A stretch of DNA of 64,000 bases from an uncultured Alphaproteobacteria bacterium (GTDB lineage Bacteria > Pseudomonadota > Alphaproteobacteria > Puniceispirillales > Puniceispirillaceae): contig CALEYP010000050.1 in the NCBI GenBank assembly GCA_937924895.1, positions 1 to 64,000 on the forward strand, given 5' to 3'. Position numbers and translations under genes: made by a program. A model generated the notes under the pieces. The model was given only the letters and a program-made list of their open reading frames with translations, was not told where the DNA came from and did no database searches. How positions within the stretch are numbered: position 1 is the stretch's first letter; each line of letters opens with the position of its first letter. Shown here piece after piece: positions 55,648 through 64,000 of this stretch.

Positions 55648-56559
55648 ATGTCTGATTTGATTTTTCATCATTATCCCCAATCGCCAGTCGCTGAGAAGGT
55701 GCGTGTGGCCTTTGGTATGAAGTCACTTAGTTGGCAGTCTGTTGAGATTCCGCGTTTGCCACCTAAACCTCTTCTTATGCCATTAACAGGCGGGTATCGC
55801 CGGACACCTGTTGCACAGATTGGTGCTGATATTTATTGCGATAGCCAAAATATCTTCCGCATGATGGATGAGAGACAAGAGGGACCGTCGCTTGTCACGC
55901 CGCAATCTATGATGTTCGCAAGCTGGCTTGAAAGCACAGTTTTTAGTCTGGCGCTGCGCGTTGTATTAACCCATGCCATGGATGGCGCACCGCCCGAATT
56001 TATCAAAGATAGAGGCAGCCTTTATTTTGATAAGGGCTGGACAGAAGCAGATATGAAAGCCGCTTTGCCAGCGACTACCCAACAGCTTCACGCCGCCTTA
56101 TCTCTGGTAGAAGCCCAAGCAGGAGCGACGCCTTTTATGTATGGTGATAGGCCTTCTCAGACTGATGCCAATATCCATTATTTGATGTGGTTTATCTCTG
56201 GCCGCTGGGATGGTGGGGCTGATTTCCTTGCCCCATTTGCGAAATTGCGGGCGATTGATGAGGCTGTGGTTGCTCTTGGACAAGGCAATGTCAGCGAAAT
56301 AACAGGTGAAGAGGCCCTTGCGATTGCGAAGGCAGCAACCCCCACATCTCCCACTGGCATCATGGTCCAAAATCATGATGGGTTAGCAGTTGGCGATGAT
56401 GTGATGGTTCGTCAAGCAGGCCAAACCGCGGACCCTGACGTCACAGGCCGTTTGCGTTATATTGATGATACACGTATCTCGCTTGATATCTCATCAGACG
56501 AAACCGGCGATATTGCCCTTCATCTTCCGGTCTTGGGATATGTTATTAAGAAGAAGTAA
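55648..56559 (+). CDS. Glutathione S-transferase family protein with C-terminal extension
   Basis: The 303-residue protein begins with a thioredoxin-like GST N-domain (FHHYPQSPVAEKVRVAFGM) and an all-helical domain to about 225. A small beta-rich extension (PTGIMVQNHDGLAVGDDVMV to the end) is not part of a standard GST. AGGA precedes its ATG by eight bases. Its end overlaps the yciB gene by 14 bases, tail to tail. Confidence 0.82.
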   Translation: MSDLIFHHYPQSPVAEKVRVAFGMKSLSWQSVEIPRLPPKPLLMPLTGGYRRTPVAQIGADIYCDSQNIFRMMDERQEGPSLVTPQSMMFASWLESTVFSLALRVVLTHAMDGAPPEFIKDRGSLYFDKGWTEADMKAALPATTQQLHAALSLVEAQAGATPFMYGDRPSQTDANIHYLMWFISGRWDGGADFLAPFAKLRAIDEAVVALGQGNVSEITGEEALAIAKAATPTSPTGIMVQNHDGLAVGDDVMVRQAGQTADPDVTGRLRYIDDTRISLDISSDETGDIALHLPVLGYVIKKK

Positions 56560-57085
56560 CACGACCGCGCAGCGTAATGGGAATTTGCGCTGCCATAAAT
56601 AGAGTGGTGGCTGGGGCGACGATAAAGACTTTAAAGGTCACCCAGCCATCATCCGATAATGTGCGCCATGCCCATTCGTTGGACACAGCAAGCACCATCA
56701 TAAATAGCCCCCACCTCATGGTTAGTGTTAGCCAGACATCATCACGCAATGTGAATTGGCTGCCAAAAAATTGTTTCATCATTGGATGACCTGCAAGTCG
56801 ACCAGCTAATAACACGCCGCCAAATGCTAGATTAAAGAGGGTGGGCTGAATTTTGATGAAAAGAGAGTCACCTGCGAGCCAAGCTGCCAGTGTGAAAAGG
56901 GCCGACAGAAACACTGAAAATAGGGCGAATCTCGCGATACGTCTTTCTTTGACATAGGTGATTACCATAAAGATAGCTGCGGCAATCACTGCCCATAAAG
57001 CGCCCACAAAAATATCATAGAAGTGATTGCCCAAAAATAAAGCGAGCAGCGGGGTGATTTCACCAAAAAAGAATAGAAGTCGCAT
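56546..57085 (-). CDS. yciB: Inner-membrane-spanning protein YciB (septation protein A family)
   Basis: The 179-residue protein has about five membrane helices and family stretches FGEITPLLALFLGNHFYD, IKIQPTLFNLAFGGVLLAG and NEWAWRTLSDDGWVTFKVF. YciB acts in inner-membrane and cell-envelope organisation. Its length is typical. Confidence 0.92.
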   Translation of the reverse strand: MRLLFFFGEITPLLALFLGNHFYDIFVGALWAVIAAAIFMVITYVKERRIARFALFSVFLSALFTLAAWLAGDSLFIKIQPTLFNLAFGGVLLAGRLAGHPMMKQFFGSQFTLRDDVWLTLTMRWGLFMMVLAVSNEWAWRTLSDDGWVTFKVFIVAPATTLFMAAQIPITLRGRVTSS

Positions 57086-57129
57086 CTGTTATCACTACTC
57101 AGTCAATGACCTGCGCCAATCTGCGCCGA

Positions 57130-57588
57130 TCAATAAATCCCTGCATCAATGCCAGCCGCAAGTTGCCCTGATAGTTGTGCCGCTTCCTCACACATGCTGT
57201 CATTAAAGGGGCCATGCAATATGAGAGGTGGGGCAATCAAGCGCCATTTCAATGCTTGCGCAATGGCGTTCAGGCTACGCTTTGTCGCCGTGCCATCTAA
57301 ACCAGCTTTAACATAAAAGGCCACTGGCATGCCCTGTTTCGCATCAAGCCACTGATTATAGCATCTATCAAACATATCTTTGGTTAGGCCTGCCATTGCG
57401 CCAATATTCTCAACCGTGCCAAGTACAAGCCCGCCGCAGTCATCAAGGCTTGTAGGAACAACGTCAGTCGGCGAAAGGGAGATACAATGGACATCTTCGC
57501 CTGCATATTGTTGCATCGCGGCAAAAGAGGCTTGTGCAATCTGCAAGGCATTAGGCGAGGGTGTTTGCGCAATATGCAAGAGTTTCAT
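57130..57588 (-). CDS. Flavodoxin/NADPH-dependent FMN reductase-like protein
   Basis: The 152-residue protein begins HIAQTPSPNALQIAQASF with a flavodoxin-like alpha/beta pattern and ends with a helical stretch. The SLDDCGGLVLGTVENIGAM loop resembles the FMN-binding loop. It probably binds FMN and reduces a small substrate. It is divergent from the pterin dehydratase gene. Confidence 0.7.
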   Translation of the reverse strand: MKLLHIAQTPSPNALQIAQASFAAMQQYAGEDVHCISLSPTDVVPTSLDDCGGLVLGTVENIGAMAGLTKDMFDRCYNQWLDAKQGMPVAFYVKAGLDGTATKRSLNAIAQALKWRLIAPPLILHGPFNDSMCEEAAQLSGQLAAGIDAGIY

Positions 57589-57635
57589 AATCTGCTAACC
57601 ATACGCGTATAACGCTAAAACGCAATAAGGTTCAC

Positions 57636-57941
57636 ATGAAAAATCAACCACTCTCTCAATCTGAAATTGATAACTTATTCCAAGCCTTCCCCATGTGGGA
57701 TGTGGATGAGGCGCAACAAAGTGCGACAGCTCATTTTTCATTTAAGACTTTTCAAATCGCCTTTGCTGTCATGACAGAAATTGCACTATTAGCTGAAAAA
57801 TATGACCATCATCCCGAATGGTCCAATGTCTATGGGCGTCTTACCATCACAATGACAAGCCACGATATCAAAGGGTTATCTGTGAAAGATGCTACCATGA
57901 TCCCGCTCATCACCGCTATTGCAGAACGGCATCTGGCATAA
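57636..57941 (+). CDS. Pterin-4a-carbinolamine dehydratase
   Basis: The 101-residue protein has the family motif EKYDHHPEWSNVYGRLTI and THDxxGLS-like TSHDIKGLSVKD. It dehydrates 4a-hydroxytetrahydropterin, recycling the cofactor of aromatic amino-acid hydroxylases. Its stop overlaps the TauE/SafE start by one base (TAATG). No phenylalanine hydroxylase gene is nearby. Confidence 0.93.
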   Translation: MKNQPLSQSEIDNLFQAFPMWDVDEAQQSATAHFSFKTFQIAFAVMTEIALLAEKYDHHPEWSNVYGRLTITMTSHDIKGLSVKDATMIPLITAIAERHLA

Positions 57942-58699
57942 TGGATGGCGCTCTTACCCCCTCAGATATGATAGCCCTGATTGGCGCTATTTACTTTGGG
58001 GCTGGGGTTATAAAGGGAGTGATTGGGCTAGGCCTACCCACAACCGCCATAACGTTTTTGAGCGTATTTTTCGCGCCCTTACTAGTGTTAGCGATTAATT
58101 TAATTCCCATGTTTATGGCAAATATCTGGCAATTTGCCAGAGCCCAGAAAAAGCGGGCTATTATCAAGCGTTATCACCCCTTTGCCCTATCGTTGTTATT
58201 ATCTATTTTTCTGTTTTCATTTATCACAGTGCGGATCCCTGTCGCTGGATTATCTTTCATCATCGCCGCAACAATTATCGGATTTGCCCTTTATAATTTA
58301 GTAGGAAACTCCATCACCATCGCGCCCTCACATGACACAAAATGGCAGGTTCTATGTGGTGTAGCAGCTGGGTTATTAGGGGCTCTTACCTCTATGTGGG
58401 CAGTGCCATTATTGGTGTATCTGACGAGTTTGCGCTTACCCAAAGATGAATTTGTCAATGTGTCTGGCTATTTGCTCCTAGTCGGCTGCCTGCCACTTGC
58501 TATCGGTTATGTCGTTACAGGCATCATTACAAGTGCCATAGTGCCTTATGGCTTGTTTGCAGCCGCCATGGCGATTATTGGTTTTATGGTGGGGGAATAT
58601 TTGCGTCGCTATGTGAATCAGCACGTATTTCGGCGCTTGGTATTATGGTTCTTTTTAGTCATGGGGTTACGGATGGCAGCTTATGCTGTTCCCATTTAG
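57941..58699 (+). CDS. TauE/SafE-family membrane transporter
   Basis: From ATG 57941 the 252-residue protein has about eight membrane segments and the opening GAGVIKGVIGLGLPTTAITF, typical of TauE/SafE. Some members export sulfite, which is notable since Xsc in this window makes sulfite, but the genes are 10 kb apart. The upstream in-frame start at 57818 lies inside the dehydratase gene. Confidence 0.86.
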   Translation: MDGALTPSDMIALIGAIYFGAGVIKGVIGLGLPTTAITFLSVFFAPLLVLAINLIPMFMANIWQFARAQKKRAIIKRYHPFALSLLLSIFLFSFITVRIPVAGLSFIIAATIIGFALYNLVGNSITIAPSHDTKWQVLCGVAAGLLGALTSMWAVPLLVYLTSLRLPKDEFVNVSGYLLLVGCLPLAIGYVVTGIITSAIVPYGLFAAAMAIIGFMVGEYLRRYVNQHVFRRLVLWFFLVMGLRMAAYAVPI

Positions 58700-58708
58700 G
58701 AGGATGAC

Positions 58709-59611
58709 ATGTCAGGTCGCGCATGGCTGCTATTAGGACTTCTGTCCTTCATTTGGGGATCGTCTTTCCTCTTTATTGAGTTAGCGCTCGCTGTGATGGG
58801 GCCGTTGACGCTTGTCTTTTTTCGGGTCTTTATCGGCGCCATGGCGCTTTTGGCCTATCTCAGAGTGCGCGGTAAATCACTACCATCAGCTGCCTCTTTT
58901 TTGGTGGCGGCTGCTTTTATGGGGTTGCTAAATAATGCCATTCCCTTTTCGCTCATAGCCTATGGGCAGGTTTTTATAACTGCGGGTCTTGCCTCAATTA
59001 TAAATGCCAATACAGCCTTTTTTGGGGTCGTCGTCGCTGCTCTTTTTATTGCTGAGGAGAGATGGCAATGGCATCGCGTGTTAGGCGTTATCGTCGGTGT
59101 AGGGGGCGTCATCACCATCATAGGTCCGGCAAGCCTTGTCAGTTTAGATGTGACCTCATTAGGGCAATTTGCCGTTGTTGTTGCGACCTTGTCTTATGCC
59201 TGCGCTTCGGTGTGGGGTAAGCTTCGCTTGGCTGGTTATGCTGGTGATAGCATCGCTGCTGCTACCTTGTTATCTGCTTCGATTATGATGATGCCTCTCA
59301 TGCTCATCTTTGAGGGGATTCCGCGGTTTGAGATAACACTAACCCTTATCACTGTTTTTGTCGGATTAGGCGTATTGGGCACCTCTTTTGCCTATATTTT
59401 ATATTTTCGCATATTGCAGCTGGCGGGGGCGTCAAATCTTATGCTGGTGACAATCATTGTCCCGCTATTTGCCGTGCTGTTAGATGCTGTATGGTTGTCA
59501 CAATATTTATCGATGACAGAGATAGCGGGCTTTGTGATTGTGGCACTGGGTCTAGCTGTGATGGATGGACGGCTGTTAGGCTACCTGCGAAAGCACGTAA
59601 AGACAAGATAA
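58709..59611 (+). CDS. EamA-family (DMT) transporter
   Basis: The 300-residue protein has about ten membrane segments in two EamA halves (FIWGSSFLFIELALAVMGPL; second half from about 155). A strong AGGAGG precedes its ATG, nine bases after the TauE/SafE stop, so the two probably share a transcript. The last 36 bases overlap azlD on the other strand. Confidence 0.9.
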   Translation: MSGRAWLLLGLLSFIWGSSFLFIELALAVMGPLTLVFFRVFIGAMALLAYLRVRGKSLPSAASFLVAAAFMGLLNNAIPFSLIAYGQVFITAGLASIINANTAFFGVVVAALFIAEERWQWHRVLGVIVGVGGVITIIGPASLVSLDVTSLGQFAVVVATLSYACASVWGKLRLAGYAGDSIAAATLLSASIMMMPLMLIFEGIPRFEITLTLITVFVGLGVLGTSFAYILYFRILQLAGASNLMLVTIIVPLFAVLLDAVWLSQYLSMTEIAGFVIVALGLAVMDGRLLGYLRKHVKTR

Positions 59612-59887
59612 CCCACCAGCCAATGTCAGCAACACAGATTTTGTCCAAAAGGCGATAATAGCTGCCAACATTGCCGCCATAATCCGAGGGTTATTCTCAA
59701 TCGGTGCAAGGGTGCCATCACTGATAAATACCTCAGAGATGATGATGGTAGATAGCACGGCAACGGGCACAAGGCGCATGGCAGCCTCTGCCCAGTCAGG
59801 TAATTGCCGCGGCATAGCAGGTGTGAGGAAGATAAAGCGCATCGCAAAGGTAATGAGGCCACTTCCGATAATCAAAAACCAAATCAT
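59576..59887 (-). CDS. AzlD-family transporter small subunit
   Basis: The 103-residue protein has about four membrane helices and AzlD features (FIFLTPAMPRQLPDWAEAAM, ALAPIENNPRIMAAMLA-like). Its ATG overlaps the AzlC stop by four bases. It completes the second AzlCD exporter in this window. Confidence 0.87.
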   Translation of the reverse strand: MIWFLIIGSGLITFAMRFIFLTPAMPRQLPDWAEAAMRLVPVAVLSTIIISEVFISDGTLAPIENNPRIMAAMLAAIIAFWTKSVLLTLAGGLSCLYVLSQVA

Positions 59888-60591
59888 CTATCGCGCCTCT
59901 TTTCATAAAGATATGAGAGCGTGCCAGCAGAAATGCCCGTCATTGCGGCAAGCAATAGCCAGCTATTATAAGGAAGGTGTTGAAACTCAACAACAATCGT
60001 CCCCGCCGCAAGGATGGTAATGATTTCATGTCTTCCCTTGATGAGCGGTAGGACAATCACCATGAAAATAAGCGGGATAGCAAATCCCAATTCAAGACTA
60101 TCTGGAATCGCTGTCCCTGCTAATATACCAAGCGCTGTCGAGGCCTGCCAAAATGCCCATAGGGTAAAGCCAGAGCCAAGCAGATGATAATGCATATGCT
60201 CATTGGCCGGCCTGTTTTGATAACGCACAATGGAAACAGCATAGGCCTCATCTGTCATGAAATAGGCAAGGATAAGGCGCCAAGTTAGCGGCTTGTCTCG
60301 CAAGTAAGGAGACAATGAGGCGGAATATAACAAATGGCGCGCATTGAGGGCTGCGACTGATGAAAAGAGAACAAAGGCCGGGGCGGCAAGGGCGATCATT
60401 TGTGCAAAAATGATTTGGCTCGTCCCTGCAAATAAGATGGATGAAAGCAAAAAGGTTTGCCAAGGGGTTAGGCCGGCTTCTAACCCAAGTATACCAAACG
60501 CAGCACCAAAAGGGATGATGCCTATCATCAGGGGTAAAACATCTGTCACGCCAGCGCGCAATTCACCTAATCGTGTCATCACCAAGTCCAA
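59884..60591 (-). CDS. AzlC-family branched-chain amino-acid exporter, large subunit
   Basis: The 235-residue protein follows the AzlC pattern closely (MIGIIPFGAAFGILGLEAGL, SILFAGTSQIIFAQM, LNARHLLYSASLSPYL, FMTDEAYAVS). It pairs with the AzlD gene after it by a four-base overlap. AzlCD exports branched-chain amino acids. Unlike the first AzlC at 30 kb, this one has an ordinary ATG start and canonical motifs. Confidence 0.93.
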   Translation of the reverse strand: MDLVMTRLGELRAGVTDVLPLMIGIIPFGAAFGILGLEAGLTPWQTFLLSSILFAGTSQIIFAQMIALAAPAFVLFSSVAALNARHLLYSASLSPYLRDKPLTWRLILAYFMTDEAYAVSIVRYQNRPANEHMHYHLLGSGFTLWAFWQASTALGILAGTAIPDSLELGFAIPLIFMVIVLPLIKGRHEIITILAAGTIVVEFQHLPYNSWLLLAAMTGISAGTLSYLYEKRRDR

Positions 60592-60599
60592 TCAGCGGC

Positions 60600-61031
60600 T
60601 CATTCAGATGCAAAAATCTGCGCAGGATCCTTAAAGGACTTGAATTCAAGAGCATTGCCTGAGGGGTCATAGAAAAACATGGTCGCTTGTTCGCCGACTT
60701 CACCTTCAAACCTGATATGAGGCTCAATCAGGAATGAAATATCAGCATCTTGTAATGTCTGTGACAACTCATGCCAGGCTTGCCACTCTAAGATTGCACC
60801 AAAATGGCGAGAAGGAACCTTCTGACCATCGACGGGGTTGGTTTCTGCTGCGCTCAAATCACCATCAACAAGATGAGCTGATAGCTGGTGACCAAAAAAA
60901 TCAAAATCAATCCACCGGTCTGCGCGCCGTCCAACTTTACATCCGAGCAGCGATACAAAAAAATCTTCTGTCTCTGCAATATCGGTAACTGCAAACGCCA
61001 GATGAAACGGGGTGGGGCTTGTTTGTGACAT
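60600..61031 (-). CDS. VOC-family (glyoxalase/dioxygenase-like) protein
   Basis: The 143-residue protein from ATG 61031 has a VOC fold with [34 protein letters not shown] and [14 protein letters not shown], which provide the His/Glu metal ligands. VOC enzymes include glyoxalases, dioxygenases and resistance proteins. The substrate is unknown. I use ATG 61031 over 61046. It is divergent from pgk. Confidence 0.83.
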   Translation of the reverse strand: MSQTSPTPFHLAFAVTDIAETEDFFVSLLGCKVGRRADRWIDFDFFGHQLSAHLVDGDLSAAETNPVDGQKVPSRHFGAILEWQAWHELSQTLQDADISFLIEPHIRFEGEVGEQATMFFYDPSGNALEFKSFKDPAQIFASE

Positions 61032-61180
61032 AGTGAGGACCTGCAAAAATGGTTAAGCAAGCCTAAAAATGACATAAAAATACCAGTCATGAAAGAGCTT
61101 TTGCCGTGATTTTTCATCCCCTTTTATGGTAGCTAAAGGCAATAATGTCCCGCCATAGCCAATAAATAGCGAGAGCCATC

Positions 61181-62377
61181 ATGTCACAACATATTAAATT
61201 TGCGCGTCATACTAACATGTCAGGTAAAACATGCCTTGTTAGAGTTGATTTCAATGTCCCGTTCCAAGAGGGACGAATTAGCGATGATACCCGTATTCAG
61301 CGCATCTTGCCTGGTCTTAAGCGATTGATGGGAGAGGGCGCGCGTCTAGTGCTGTTGTCTCATTTGGGGCGCCCGAAGGGAGAGGTAAAGGCTGAGCTAT
61401 CTTTGGCCCCTATTGCAGCTTATCTCCAAGATGTTCTCGGCACAGATGTGCCGCTGATTGCTGATGTGCTCTCAGAGGAGGCTGAAACGCAAATTAGCGC
61501 CCTGACAGATGGGGCTTTATGTGTCGCAGAAAATATCCGCTTTTACAAAGGGGAAGAGGCAAATGATGCCAGCTTTGCCAAATCACTCGCGCGTTTGGGC
61601 GATGTTTATATCGCTGATGCATTCTCCGCAGCGCATCGCGCGCATGCCTCAACAGAGGCAATTACCGCCTATTTGCCATCCTACGCTGGTGATGCGTTGG
61701 CTGATGAATTAACAGCATTGGAACAAGCATTGCAGGCGCCAAAGCGCCCCGTGGTTGCTGTGGTTGGCGGGGCCAAGGTCTCAACTAAATTAGCCGTCTT
61801 AGAGAATCTCATCGAGAAAACAGATGCGATTATTCTTGGTGGCGGCATGGCTAATAGCTTCCTTGGTGCGCAAGGTGTTGATATGAAAGCCTCGCTCAGC
61901 GAGCCAGATTTGTTTGAAACCGCATCACGCATCATGGCCAAAGCCAAAGCCGCTAATTGCCAGCTGATCCTGCCAACAGATGGGCTCGCGGCAACGAAAT
62001 TCGAGGCTCATGCCGACCATGCCGTCAAAGATAATGAGGCGCTTGTTGAGGGCGAGATGGTGCTTGATGTCGGGCCAGCCTCTATTGCTGCCGCAACAGA
62101 TGTGATTGCAGGGGCCGCGACTATTTTGTGGAACGGGCCAATGGGCGCATTTGAAATCTCACCTTTTGACCAAGCCACTATCGCCGTGGCCCAGGCTGTG
62201 GCAGCGCGTACACAGGCGGGGCAGTTGATTTCTGTGGCCGGTGGTGGTGATACTGTTGCGGCGTTGAATGTGGCCGGTGTTGCCGATAAATTCACCTATC
62301 TATCTTTGGCGGGTGGCGCCTTTTTGGAGTGGCTAGAGGGGAAAACATTGCCTGGCATTGCTGCTTTGTCTCGTTAG
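61181..62377 (+). CDS. pgk: Phosphoglycerate kinase
   Basis: The 398-residue enzyme has RVDFNVPFQEGRISDDTRIQ, SHLGRPKG, the nucleotide-binding VVGGAKVSTK and the GGGDTVAAL motif near the C-terminus. It makes ATP from 1,3-bisphosphoglycerate in glycolysis or consumes ATP in gluconeogenesis. No other glycolysis gene is adjacent in the window. Its length and motifs are canonical. Confidence 0.97.
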   Translation: MSQHIKFARHTNMSGKTCLVRVDFNVPFQEGRISDDTRIQRILPGLKRLMGEGARLVLLSHLGRPKGEVKAELSLAPIAAYLQDVLGTDVPLIADVLSEEAETQISALTDGALCVAENIRFYKGEEANDASFAKSLARLGDVYIADAFSAAHRAHASTEAITAYLPSYAGDALADELTALEQALQAPKRPVVAVVGGAKVSTKLAVLENLIEKTDAIILGGGMANSFLGAQGVDMKASLSEPDLFETASRIMAKAKAANCQLILPTDGLAATKFEAHADHAVKDNEALVEGEMVLDVGPASIAAATDVIAGAATILWNGPMGAFEISPFDQATIAVAQAVAARTQAGQLISVAGGGDTVAALNVAGVADKFTYLSLAGGAFLEWLEGKTLPGIAALSR

Positions 62378-62477
62378 CAAGAGGCAAGGTAAGCACACCC
62401 TTGTCAACGGCCATAATCAGGCCATTATTAGGGTGTAGCATCCAAACACTTGCAAGAAAGCATGGAGAGGCGATCAG

Positions 62478-63119
62478 ATGTTTTTCTCAAACCCCTTTAA
62501 ATCTCGTCTACCGCAAATGTCAGAGGCGTTTCCCGGTCGCGCCTCACCTATTATGACACCAGGGCCGCATGCGGTGCATGGGCGGACGATTGCTGCGCCT
62601 TTTCCAGATGGTATAAAAACCATTGTCATTGGCATGGGATGTTTTTGGGGGGCTGAGCGTTTATTTTGGCAAACAAAAGGTGTCTATAGTACCGCTGTTG
62701 GTTATGCAGGGGGGATCACGCCACATCCGACCTATGAAGAGGTCTGCTCTGGTCGCACAGGCCATAGCGAGGTGGTCCTTGTGGCTTATAACCCAGACGA
62801 TATCTCACTTGATGCGTTGCTTGCGATTTTTTGGCAAGAGCATGATCCCACACAAGGTTTCCGCCAAGGCAATGATACAGGTACCCAATATCGGTCTGTG
62901 ATTTACACGGAAACGCAAGATGAACTTGAGATAGCGCGTGACAGTGCCAAAGCCTATGGTCTCGCTCTGGCAAATGCGGGGCTAGGTAAAATTACAACTG
63001 AGATAAAAGTTGAACCTATTTTTTATTATGCCGAAGACGATCATCAGCAATATCTACACAAAGTGCCTCATGGTTATTGCGGCTTAAAAGGGACAGGTGT
63101 CAGCTGTCCGATTGGATAG
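62478..63119 (+). CDS. msrA: Peptide methionine-S-sulfoxide reductase
   Basis: The 213-residue enzyme has the active-site motif [13 protein letters not shown] (about 51-63), [19 protein letters not shown] and the C-terminal [15 protein letters not shown], with the resolving cysteine. MsrA repairs oxidised methionine in proteins. It has an N-terminal extension of about 45 residues before the fold, and no export signal is evident. Convergent with pxpA. Confidence 0.94.
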   Translation: MFFSNPFKSRLPQMSEAFPGRASPIMTPGPHAVHGRTIAAPFPDGIKTIVIGMGCFWGAERLFWQTKGVYSTAVGYAGGITPHPTYEEVCSGRTGHSEVVLVAYNPDDISLDALLAIFWQEHDPTQGFRQGNDTGTQYRSVIYTETQDELEIARDSAKAYGLALANAGLGKITTEIKVEPIFYYAEDDHQQYLHKVPHGYCGLKGTGVSCPIG

Positions 63120-63136
63120 CTCACACCTTTAGGCTA

Positions 63137-63904
63137 TCAAGCTAACATCTCTGGTAGTGTCACGAGCTGATATCCAGCCTCCTCCATGCCTTTGCGAACA
63201 TGACGGGCCATTTCTATAGCTGTCGGACCATCGCCATGCACACAGATGGAATGGGCAGGTAGGTCAATGATTGTGCCTTCCACCGTCTTAACCTTGCCAG
63301 TTTCAAAAATCCCCAAACATTGTGCAAGAGCGGCTTCTTTATCCTCAATCATGGCATCTGCGCGTGACCGCGGAGTTAATTGACCATCTGGCATATAGGT
63401 GCGGTCTGCAAAAATTTCCTCACCAACAGCTAGTCCATAGCGATAACCAGCCTTTGAGAGAGGGGAGAGCGCAGGGGCGAGAAGAATAAGGTGTGGTGAC
63501 ACCGCATGCACGGCTTTGATGATGGCATCCGATAAATCATCATCAGCACAGGCCATATTACTTAAGGCGCCATGGACTTTGATATGTGTCACATCTGCTC
63601 CGACAAGTGAGGCCATGCCTAATGATGCACCAATCTGATAGGCCATAAGCCGTTCAATCTCGGCGAAAGGTAGCTTCATCTGGCGACGCCCAAAACCATG
63701 TAAATCTAAAAAGCCAGGATGCGAGCCAATGCTGACTTGTTTATCCTTCGCTTCTGCCATCACGCGCCCCATGATATTATGGTCGCCAGCATGAAAGCCA
63801 CAGGCGATATTGGCTGTGGCAATGATATCAAGTAAGGCGTCATCATCTCCCATTTTCCAGGGACCATAGCCTTCTGCCATATCAGCATTTAGATTGAATT
63901 TCAT
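63137..63904 (-). CDS. pxpA: 5-oxoprolinase subunit A (LamB/YcsF family)
   Basis: The 255-residue protein has the family opening NADMAEGYGPWKMGDDDALL, then IATANIACGFHAGDHNIM and VKVHGALSNMACADD-like stretches and VCVHGDGPTA-like SICVHGDGPTAIEMARHV. PxpA works with PxpB and PxpC to open 5-oxoproline to glutamate using ATP. Partner subunits are not downstream on this strand and may lie beyond the window edge upstream. Confidence 0.93.
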   Translation of the reverse strand: MKFNLNADMAEGYGPWKMGDDDALLDIIATANIACGFHAGDHNIMGRVMAEAKDKQVSIGSHPGFLDLHGFGRRQMKLPFAEIERLMAYQIGASLGMASLVGADVTHIKVHGALSNMACADDDLSDAIIKAVHAVSPHLILLAPALSPLSKAGYRYGLAVGEEIFADRTYMPDGQLTPRSRADAMIEDKEAALAQCLGIFETGKVKTVEGTIIDLPAHSICVHGDGPTAIEMARHVRKGMEEAGYQLVTLPEMLA

Positions 63905-63990
63905 GGCTGTATCGTCTCTCTTTTTTAGAAAAAAATCTCATATGTTTGAACATACTTGTAATGAAAATAAGGTCAAGCTAGGGTCTGGGC

Positions 63991-64000
63991 ATGAGTGATA
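63991..64000 (+). CDS. Possible start of a gene running off the window edge
   Basis: ATGAGTGATA at 63991 follows AGGG about eight bases upstream, the usual look of a start. Only three codons are visible, so its reality and product cannot be judged. Confidence 0.25.

Noticed and set aside
61047..61180. Hairpin-like stretch near pgk
   Set aside because: Pairing is short and interrupted, and no run of T follows.

Overview
This 64 kb window is a gene-dense bacterial chromosome segment with no rRNA, tRNA, insertion sequence, phage gene or CRISPR array that I can see. Gene content points to a marine, aerobic alphaproteobacterium with a compact genome: a membrane cytochrome-linked urate oxidase (PuuD), a fused allantoinase/OHCU decarboxylase, sulfoacetaldehyde acetyltransferase (Xsc), a non-pyrrolysine MttB-family methyltransferase, an IalB-family protein and a methylmalonyl-CoA mutase. 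A member of the SAR116 (Puniceispirillum-like) group fits, but that is inference from gene content only. No intergenic gap exceeds about 250 bases, seven of twelve convergent gene pairs overlap at their 3' ends, and I recognise no DNA-binding transcription factor.

Layout. 1-2000: N-terminal part of an RND efflux permease and its adaptor. 2150-15585: a purine-catabolism island in divergent blocks. The minus-strand block is puuE-uraD fusion, allE, allA and an NCS2 permease, closed by a terminator. The plus-strand block is uraH, puuD, xdhA, xdhB and xdhC. An 8-oxoguanine deaminase and an FAD amine oxidase face back toward xdhC. Together they carry xanthine and 8-oxoguanine through urate, HIU, OHCU, allantoin and allantoate, then ureidoglycine to glyoxylate. 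The allantoate amidohydrolase step is not encoded here. 15599-26481: a two-partner-secretion operon made of a giant adhesin (about 2,840 aa, with a 12-unit FG-GAP block and a 12-unit YDG/MBG block), an IalB-like periplasmic protein and a TpsB outer-membrane transporter.

26687-43678: a DUF3291 protein, an ABC-2 exporter with a DMT transporter, a first AzlCD pair, an aldehyde dehydrogenase/tautomerase pair, a rhodanese, an MttB-like methyltransferase with a class I glutamine amidotransferase, an MFS transporter, an AAC(6')-like acetyltransferase, a glyoxalase I/II/deacetylase operon, htpG behind a convincing heat-shock promoter, and an acetolactate-synthase-like ThDP enzyme. 43722-50187: a methylmalonyl-CoA mutase gene interrupted by one in-frame TAA, Xsc, an ArsP_2-type exporter and ferredoxin-NADP reductase. 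50184-64000: mostly housekeeping and transport genes (HAD phosphatase, D-2-hydroxyacid dehydrogenase, FMN hydroxyacid oxidase, GST, YciB, pterin dehydratase, TauE/SafE, DMT, second AzlCD, Pgk, MsrA, PxpA).

The parts most worth a second look are the TpsA/IalB/TpsB operon, where the adhesin ends in a Trp/two-cysteine tail resembling the start of IalB, and the nonsense codon inside methylmalonyl-CoA mutase. All family calls come from reading the translated sequence. No database search was run.
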